From positions 29,502 through 93,501 of the forward strand of contig NZ_JAILNU010000009.1 in NCBI RefSeq assembly GCF_024691275.1: DNA of 64,000 nucleotides, given 5' to 3'. Each line of letters starts with the position of its first letter. Position 1 is the stretch's first letter. Made by a program: the position numbers and the translations under genes. Below, in pieces: positions 58,132 through 64,000 of the stretch. This DNA comes from Ruminococcus sp. GTDB lineage: Bacteria; Bacillota; Clostridia; Oscillospirales; Ruminococcaceae. The notes beneath the pieces are model-generated. The model saw only the letters and a program-made list of their open reading frames with translations. It had not been told where the DNA came from and made no database searches.

Positions 58132-59442
58132 ATGAAAAAGCTTTTCTTAATGACCACGATCCTCTGCTGCACGATCTCGCTCTCTGCCTGCGGGAATAAA
58201 AAAAGCAGCTCTGTTACTGCCCCCGACGGCAAACTCGACAAGTGCTCACTGCGCTTTTCGTGGTGGGGCGGAGATGACAGACACGATGCTACTTTGAAAG
58301 CTATAGAGCTTTGGAGCAAAAAGTACCCCGAGATATCAATCGTCCCCGAGTACGGCGGCTGGGACGGCTGGACCGAAAAAGTCGCATCTCAGGTCAACAG
58401 CAGCACAGAGCCCGATATCATGCAGATAAACTATGACTGGCTCGTAACGCTGTCTCCCGACGGAAAAAGTTTCTATGACCTCGGAACGCTGGGAGCTTTC
58501 CTTGACCTTTCTGCTTTTGACAGCAATGTGCTCGGTTTCGGCAAAGTCAGCGGCATACTTAATGCAGTGACAGTTTCTGTCAGCGGAAGATGCCTTTTCT
58601 ATAACTCTGATGTATTCCGTTCCCTCGGTGTCGGTTATCCCGAAACATGGAACGAACTCATCGCTCTCGGCAATACTTTCGGCTCTGAGGGCATCTATCC
58701 TATCGACCTCGATATCCAGTCAGGCAGCACTGCATGGTATCTCGCTGTTGTCTATGTACAGCAAAAAACAGGCAGACAATTCATATCCCCCGACGGAAGT
58801 CTCGGCTTCTCCGAAGACGATATCAAAACCGCTCTCGACTTCTACAAAGAGCTTGAAGAAAATCATGTGATACGCTCCGTGAGAGCTCGTACAGACGAGG
58901 ACGGCAATGCGGCTTTGTATCAGTCGTCTGAATTTATCAGCGGAAATGTCGCAGGCGTTCTCGAATGGGGAAGCGCCGTCGGAAAGTACGAATCTGTCCT
59001 GCCGGACGGAGTACTTGAAACAGGTCCGCTGCTTGCAGACGAGGACGGCAATAACAGCGGCTGGATGATAAAACCGTCTATCATGTATGCCGTTTCAAGT
59101 CATACAAAATATCCTGACGAAGCCGCTGCCTTTCTCAATTTCATGCTCAACGATGAGGAATGTGCAGAAATACTCGGCACTACACGCGGCATTCCTGCTT
59201 CACATTACACAGAAGCTGCTCTCGAAAAAAGCGGCAGCCTAAACGGTCTCGCAAAGGAGTCCAGCGATATACTCAATGCTGCGGATACCTTTACTATAAG
59301 CCCGTATATGGAACTTCCGCGAATGAAATCGTTCTACAATGCTGCGATCGAATCTGTTTCATACGGCACTGCCGATACAGCCGATGCTGCAAAACTTATG
59401 TACGGCTCTGTCAGCGAGTACCTGGAGAATATCAGAAAATGA
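58132..59442 (+). CDS. Carbohydrate ABC transporter substrate-binding lipoprotein
   Basis: Lipobox ISLSACGNKK; LRFSWWGGDDRHDATLKAIELW. Confidence 0.93.
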   Translation: MKKLFLMTTILCCTISLSACGNKKSSSVTAPDGKLDKCSLRFSWWGGDDRHDATLKAIELWSKKYPEISIVPEYGGWDGWTEKVASQVNSSTEPDIMQINYDWLVTLSPDGKSFYDLGTLGAFLDLSAFDSNVLGFGKVSGILNAVTVSVSGRCLFYNSDVFRSLGVGYPETWNELIALGNTFGSEGIYPIDLDIQSGSTAWYLAVVYVQQKTGRQFISPDGSLGFSEDDIKTALDFYKELEENHVIRSVRARTDEDGNAALYQSSEFISGNVAGVLEWGSAVGKYESVLPDGVLETGPLLADEDGNNSGWMIKPSIMYAVSSHTKYPDEAAAFLNFMLNDEECAEILGTTRGIPASHYTEAALEKSGSLNGLAKESSDILNAADTFTISPYMELPRMKSFYNAAIESVSYGTADTADAAKLMYGSVSEYLENIRK

Positions 59443-60317
59443 AAAAGAATTCATACCGAAATCCCGTCGGAGTAAGCAGAGCCACGGGACTTGTACTCAT
59501 ATCACCTTTCATTGTCGGAGCCTTCCTGTTTATAGTCTACCCTTTCGTTTCGTCGTTCATTACAGGATTCGCAAGCAGCCGCGATCACTCGGTATTATCT
59601 GCATTCCGCAGTATGCTCGGCAATGACGATCTTGGAAAAGCCATTGGCATTACTCTGAAGTATGCCGCTCTGCTCGTCCCGATGAAACTGATAATTTCAC
59701 TGCTTGTGGCTCTGCTGCTGAATGTCGAGCTGAAAGGCATCGGTTTCTTCCGCACTGTCTTCTACATACCGTCCATACTCGGTGCGAACCTTGCTGTTAT
59801 CATTATGTGGAAGTACCTTTTTACAACCGGCGGACTTGTTAATCAGCTTCTGGGAACGGTCGGGATTTCTCCTGTAAGCTGGTACGGCGATCCCGATTCT
59901 TCGCTCTTTATCATCGTGCTTCTGAGACTTTGGGAATTCGGCTCTACTATGGTGATTTTTCTCGCTGCTCTGCGGGATATACCGAAAGAGCTTTACGACG
60001 CAGCAAAGGTAGACGGCTGCGGGAATATAAGGGCATTCTTCTCAATAACCCTCCCCCAGCTGAAAAGCGTTATCTTCTTAAACCTTATACTTCAGATCAT
60101 CGCTGCAATGCAGGAATTCAATGCTCCGTATATACTTACAAACGGAGGTCCCCTCAGCAGCACCAGAACAGTTGGTATGCTGATTTACGACGAAATGTTC
60201 AGATACGGCGATGAAAGCATGGCAAATGCTATTTCATGGCTGCTCTTTGTGCTTATCGCAGCAGTTGTATATGTAATGTACAAGCTCACCGCTAAAATGA
60301 GGGAGGAGCAAAGATGA
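59439..60317 (+). CDS. Sugar ABC transporter permease
   Basis: MKKNSYRNPVGVSRATGLVLISPFIVG; DAAKVDGCGNIRAFFSITLPQLK; ATGA overlap with upstream gene. Confidence 0.93.
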   Translation: MKKNSYRNPVGVSRATGLVLISPFIVGAFLFIVYPFVSSFITGFASSRDHSVLSAFRSMLGNDDLGKAIGITLKYAALLVPMKLIISLLVALLLNVELKGIGFFRTVFYIPSILGANLAVIIMWKYLFTTGGLVNQLLGTVGISPVSWYGDPDSSLFIIVLLRLWEFGSTMVIFLAALRDIPKELYDAAKVDGCGNIRAFFSITLPQLKSVIFLNLILQIIAAMQEFNAPYILTNGGPLSSTRTVGMLIYDEMFRYGDESMANAISWLLFVLIAAVVYVMYKLTAKMREEQR

Positions 60318-61141
60318 AAAAGCTCCTTTTTTACATTCTGCTTGCGGTCATCGGAACGATCATGCTCTATCCGCTTCTGTGGCTGCTGGGAGCTTCCTTC
60401 AAGTCCGATGAGGAGATATTCTCTTCATTGTGTTTCATGCCGAGGGAGCTGGACACGGAAGTATACAAAAATGCATGGAAGACCGTAACACCGTACTCAA
60501 TGGGACATTATTTTATGAATACCTTCATGATCATTATTCCCAAAACTGCCTTCGCAGTCCTGTCCTCTGTCCTCGTTGCATACGGATTTGCAAGATTCGA
60601 TTTCCCATTGAAAAAGTTCTTCTTCTCGCTGCTGATATGCGGTATGTTCATGCCGTCCATCGTCACTGTCATGCCGCTGTATAAGCTCTGGAACTTTCTC
60701 GGGCTTATCGACACATATATACCGCTGACGCTTCCCGCACTCTTTGCAAGCGAGGGGATCTTCGTCTTCATACTTATACAGTTTTTCAGGAATATCCCGC
60801 GTGAATTCGATGAAGCTGCAAGGATCGACGGCTGCGGTACTCTAAAGACTTTATTCTTCGTTCTTGTCCCCTGCATCAGACCTGCTGTCATATCAATCGC
60901 GGTCTTCTCTTTTCTGTGGACTATGAACGACTTTCTCAATCCGCTGATAATAATCAATTCAGTGGAAAAGTACCCTGTCTCACTTGCTCTGCGCCTGTCA
61001 GCAGACAGCACAGGTCAGGGATACGAACAGCGTAAGATAATTGCGATGTCTGTGATAGGACTGATACCGTCCGTCGCCGTCTTCGCCATTGCTCAGAAAA
61101 AATTTGTAAGCGGTATAACCGCAGGAGGTCTCTCAGGATGA
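60314..61141 (+). CDS. Carbohydrate ABC transporter permease
   Basis: DEAARIDGCGTLKTLFFVLVPCIRPA; ATGA overlaps. Confidence 0.93.
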   Translation: MKKLLFYILLAVIGTIMLYPLLWLLGASFKSDEEIFSSLCFMPRELDTEVYKNAWKTVTPYSMGHYFMNTFMIIIPKTAFAVLSSVLVAYGFARFDFPLKKFFFSLLICGMFMPSIVTVMPLYKLWNFLGLIDTYIPLTLPALFASEGIFVFILIQFFRNIPREFDEAARIDGCGTLKTLFFVLVPCIRPAVISIAVFSFLWTMNDFLNPLIIINSVEKYPVSLALRLSADSTGQGYEQRKIIAMSVIGLIPSVAVFAIAQKKFVSGITAGGLSG

Positions 61142-62259
61142 ACAGATCCGAGTCTATAATCAATAAATATATCGACAACCTCATTCTTCAATCAGACCCG
61201 CTCGCACCCAAATGGAACATGGAGAACATTTTATACAACAAAGCTCCCAAATGGAACTATGTTGATAACTGCATGATAACTGCCCTGCTCATGCTTTATG
61301 ACCTCGACAACGATCCGAGACTTCTCGATTACTCCATAAAATTCACCAACGCCTATGTTAAAAAGGACGGCAGCATACCGACTATGAACTGCGCCGACTA
61401 TAACCTCGATAACATCAACGGTGCTAAAAACCTCATGAAGCTTTGGAAGCTCACAGGTGAGGAACGCTATCGCTTCGGCTTTGAAAAGATCTGGAAGGAA
61501 CAGCTTATCCGACACCCTAGACTCAGCTGCGGAAGCTTCTGGCACAAAGCCATATACCCCGAACAGATATGGATAGACGGCGTATATATGGTACTCCCCT
61601 TTATGGCAGAATACGGCAAGCTTTACAATACACGCGGAGTCATCGAGGACGTAAAAAGGCAGTTCTTCGACGTAAGAAAGATCACACGCGACCCTAAAAC
61701 GGGTCTGTACTACCACGGCTACGATGATACCAGCACTATGTGCTGGGCGGACAAGATAACAGGTCTTTCTCCCGAATTCTGGCTTCGTTCAAACGGCTGG
61801 CTGTGTGCAGCTCTCGCCGATGTGTGCGAGATACTGCCTAATGCCGATCTTTGCAGTAATAACCTCAGCGAGCTGCTCCATGATATCACAAAATACTGCG
61901 ATGACGAAGGTATGCTCCTTCAGCTGCCGATACATAAGGATATGAAGGGCAATTACCCTGAAACAAGCGGTTCTCTGCTGTATGCATATTCAGCTTTGAA
62001 AGCTGCAAGACTCGGAGTGTGCGGCGATGATATACGTCAGGCAGGTCTGCGCACTTTCAGCACCGTCACTGAAAAATTCATCGACAATACCAAAGATGTG
62101 CCTGTCCTCAGAAATATCTGCCTCGTCGGAGGCCTCGGCGGAGAAAATCACCGCAACGGCTCTGCGGAATACTACCTGAGCGAAAAAGTCGTTGAAAATG
62201 ACGCAAAGGGCATTGCTCCCTATATCATGGCGTATACAGAAGTTAAAAAAATCATATGA
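61138..62259 (+). CDS. Glycoside hydrolase family 88/105-type (unsaturated rhamnogalacturonyl hydrolase-like)
   Basis: FWHKAIYPEQIWIDGVYMVLPFMAEYG, WLRSNGWLCAALADV, ETSGSLLYAYSALKA. Confidence 0.9.
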   Translation: MNRSESIINKYIDNLILQSDPLAPKWNMENILYNKAPKWNYVDNCMITALLMLYDLDNDPRLLDYSIKFTNAYVKKDGSIPTMNCADYNLDNINGAKNLMKLWKLTGEERYRFGFEKIWKEQLIRHPRLSCGSFWHKAIYPEQIWIDGVYMVLPFMAEYGKLYNTRGVIEDVKRQFFDVRKITRDPKTGLYYHGYDDTSTMCWADKITGLSPEFWLRSNGWLCAALADVCEILPNADLCSNNLSELLHDITKYCDDEGMLLQLPIHKDMKGNYPETSGSLLYAYSALKAARLGVCGDDIRQAGLRTFSTVTEKFIDNTKDVPVLRNICLVGGLGGENHRNGSAEYYLSEKVVENDAKGIAPYIMAYTEVKKII

Positions 62260-62306
62260 TTATACTCTGCGAATAAAAAATATTACCATTTTGTTTCTAA
62301 ACCTAC

Positions 62307-62335
62307 TTGAAAAATTCACACTTTGGTGATATAAT
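62307..62335 (+). promoter_or_regulatory. Promoter of nfeD-SPFH operon
   Basis: TTGAAA - 17 nt - TATAAT. Confidence 0.75.
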
Positions 62336-62383
62336 AATATTCGTAGGGATTACTACAAATTTTTGTGAAAGGGGGATCTTGCC

Positions 62384-62815
62384 TTGAACGTACTGATATG
62401 GGCAATTGCTGTAGTTGCTTTTGTTATTGCGGAAGTCGCCACTGTTCAGCTCGTTTCCATCTGGCTTGCAGCAGGTGCTTTTGTAACAATGATAGTATCG
62501 TATTTCTATGACATTCCTGCGATACTTCAGCTGGGAATATTCATTATTTCCTCAACTGTCTTCCTGTTACTAAGCTTCCCGATGCTCAGAAGCTGGAGAA
62601 ACAACAAATTCGTTGCTACTAATTCCGAGCTCGACGTTGGAAAACACGCCACAGTAATAGAGACCATCAGCAGCAAAAAAGGCACAGGAAGAGTCACTTT
62701 AAACGGGGTCAATTGGAGTGCTGTTCCTGAAAATGAAAGCGAAACGATACCTGAAGGTACTATCGTTATCGTCGTAAAGGTCATGGGCGCTAAATTAATC
62801 GTAAAGCCCGAATGA
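62384..62815 (+). CDS. NfeD family protein (TTG start)
   Basis: Two to three TM, C-terminal OB-fold VGKHATVIETISSKKGTGRVTLNGVNWSAV. Confidence 0.9.
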   Translation: MNVLIWAIAVVAFVIAEVATVQLVSIWLAAGAFVTMIVSYFYDIPAILQLGIFIISSTVFLLLSFPMLRSWRNNKFVATNSELDVGKHATVIETISSKKGTGRVTLNGVNWSAVPENESETIPEGTIVIVVKVMGAKLIVKPE

Positions 62816-62857
62816 TCTTAGACTATTGTATATTTAACGTTTTGGAGGTATTTACAA

Positions 62858-63832
62858 ATGGACATAGGCGGATTTATTATTTTATTTGTTATCATTGCTC
62901 TTCTGATACTTATCATAAGATGCTTCAGAATCGTTCCACAGGCTCACGTTTTCGTTATTGAGCGTCTCGGTTCATTCCATGCTGAATGGGAGACAGGACT
63001 TCACGTTCTTGTTCCTTTCATTGACAGCATTGCAGGCAAGGTATCACTCAAGGAAAAAGTAGTTGATTTCAAGCCACAGCCTGTTATCACAAAGGATAAT
63101 GTTACTATGCAGATAGATACTGTCGTATTCTATAAGGTCACTGACGCAAAGCAGTATATCTACGGCGTTGAAAGACCTCTCGCTGCTATTGAGAATCTTT
63201 CTGCTACAACTCTCCGTAACATCATCGGTGAGCTGGAACTCGACTCAACTCTCACTTCCCGTGACACAATCAATACAAACATCACTGCTATCCTCGACCA
63301 GGCTACAGACCGCTGGGGAATCAAGGTTGAGCGTGTAGAGCTCAAGAATATCATTCCTCCCCGTGAGATCCAGGACGCTATGGAAAAGCAGATGAAGGCT
63401 GAGCGTGAGCGCCGTGAGAAGATCCTTCAGGCTGAAGGTGACAAGAAGTCTCAGATCCTCGTTGCAGAAGGTGAAAAGGAATCACAGATCCTTCGCGCAC
63501 AGGCTAAGAAAGAAGCTCAGATCCTCGAAGCTGAGGCTCAGAAGCAGGCAATGGTCCTCAGAGCTGACGCTGTAAGAGAACAGAAGATACTTGAGGCTAC
63601 CGGTGAAGCAAAAGCTATCGAAATGGTACAGGAAGCTCTCGCAGAAAGCCTTATCAAGCTGAATAACGCTAATCCTAACGAAAGAGTTATCCAGCTCAAG
63701 GCTCTCGAATCCTTCGCTAAGGCTGCTGACGGCAAGGCTACAAAGATCATTATCCCAAGTGAGATACAGGGTATGGCAGGTCTTGCATCAGGTCTTAAAG
63801 CTCTCGTTGAGAAGGAAACACCCGAACAGTAA
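62858..63832 (+). CDS. SPFH domain/band 7 (stomatin-like) protein
   Basis: IVPQAHVFVIERLGSFHAEWETGLHVLVPFID; coiled-coil AEGEKESQILRAQAKKEAQ. Confidence 0.95.
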   Translation: MDIGGFIILFVIIALLILIIRCFRIVPQAHVFVIERLGSFHAEWETGLHVLVPFIDSIAGKVSLKEKVVDFKPQPVITKDNVTMQIDTVVFYKVTDAKQYIYGVERPLAAIENLSATTLRNIIGELELDSTLTSRDTINTNITAILDQATDRWGIKVERVELKNIIPPREIQDAMEKQMKAERERREKILQAEGDKKSQILVAEGEKESQILRAQAKKEAQILEAEAQKQAMVLRADAVREQKILEATGEAKAIEMVQEALAESLIKLNNANPNERVIQLKALESFAKAADGKATKIIIPSEIQGMAGLASGLKALVEKETPEQ

Positions 63833-63841
63833 AAATATCAT

Positions 63842-63867
63842 GAAAGGCTCCCGAACGGGAGCCTTTC
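63842..63867 (+). terminator. Hairpin terminator
   Basis: gaaaggctcccgaacgggagcctttc, perfect stem. Confidence 0.7.
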
Positions 63868-63880
63868 AGCCTGTCCACAA

Positions 63881-63909
63881 AGCCCCTCTGCGAGCAACGC
63901 AGAGGGGCT
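63881..63909. repeat. Strong perfect hairpin without U-tract
   Basis: AGCCCCTCTGCG-agcaa-CGCAGAGGGGCT, 12-bp arms. Confidence 0.6.
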
Positions 63910-64000
63910 AATTACACAGAATATCAGGCAAAAACAAGATCAGAACACAAAAATGGGATATATACAGTATAAAACAACGAAGGCTGACGATCCTTTCTGA

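Noticed and set aside
59160-59438. N-terminal extension of the permease ORF
   Set aside because: Overlaps the end of the SBP gene; the real start is the ATG at 59439 in an ATGA overlap, with typical permease N-terminus.
1-64000. CRISPR array, prophage, insertion sequence or integron
   Set aside because: No regularly spaced repeats, transposase, integrase or phage structural genes found on either strand.

Overview
The window looks like a chromosomal segment of a Ruminococcus-like (Oscillospiraceae) Firmicute. Genes run mostly on the minus strand from about 0.4 to 52.6 kb and mostly on the plus strand from about 52.8 kb to the end. Recognisable blocks are: a conserved housekeeping cluster (recN-argR-nadK-tlyA-dxs-ispA-xseBA-nusB-asp23); a complete spoIIIAA-AH operon and a separate sigG; alaS with an Ala-type T-box leader; holA-comEC; an MBOAT/DHHW acylation pair; two carbohydrate ABC importers, one in an operon with a GH88/105-type hydrolase; GH42; two dockerin proteins (one cohesin-like, one a C1-type cysteine peptidase); ackA; mnmA; and NfeD/SPFH. 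I see no phage, transposon or CRISPR array. Most unusual signals: (1) two tandem, mutually similar, expanded tRNA-like elements between the alaS T-box terminator and the alaS start codon; (2) a perfect 12-bp inverted repeat burying the Shine-Dalgarno of sigG; (3) a roughly 143-nt rod-like inverted-repeat element at 264-406; (4) a secreted cohesin-like plus dockerin protein; (5) fusions of a TIM-barrel with an acyl-CoA ligase and of an AraC HTH with GGDEF. All calls come from reading the sequence and ORF track; no searches were run.
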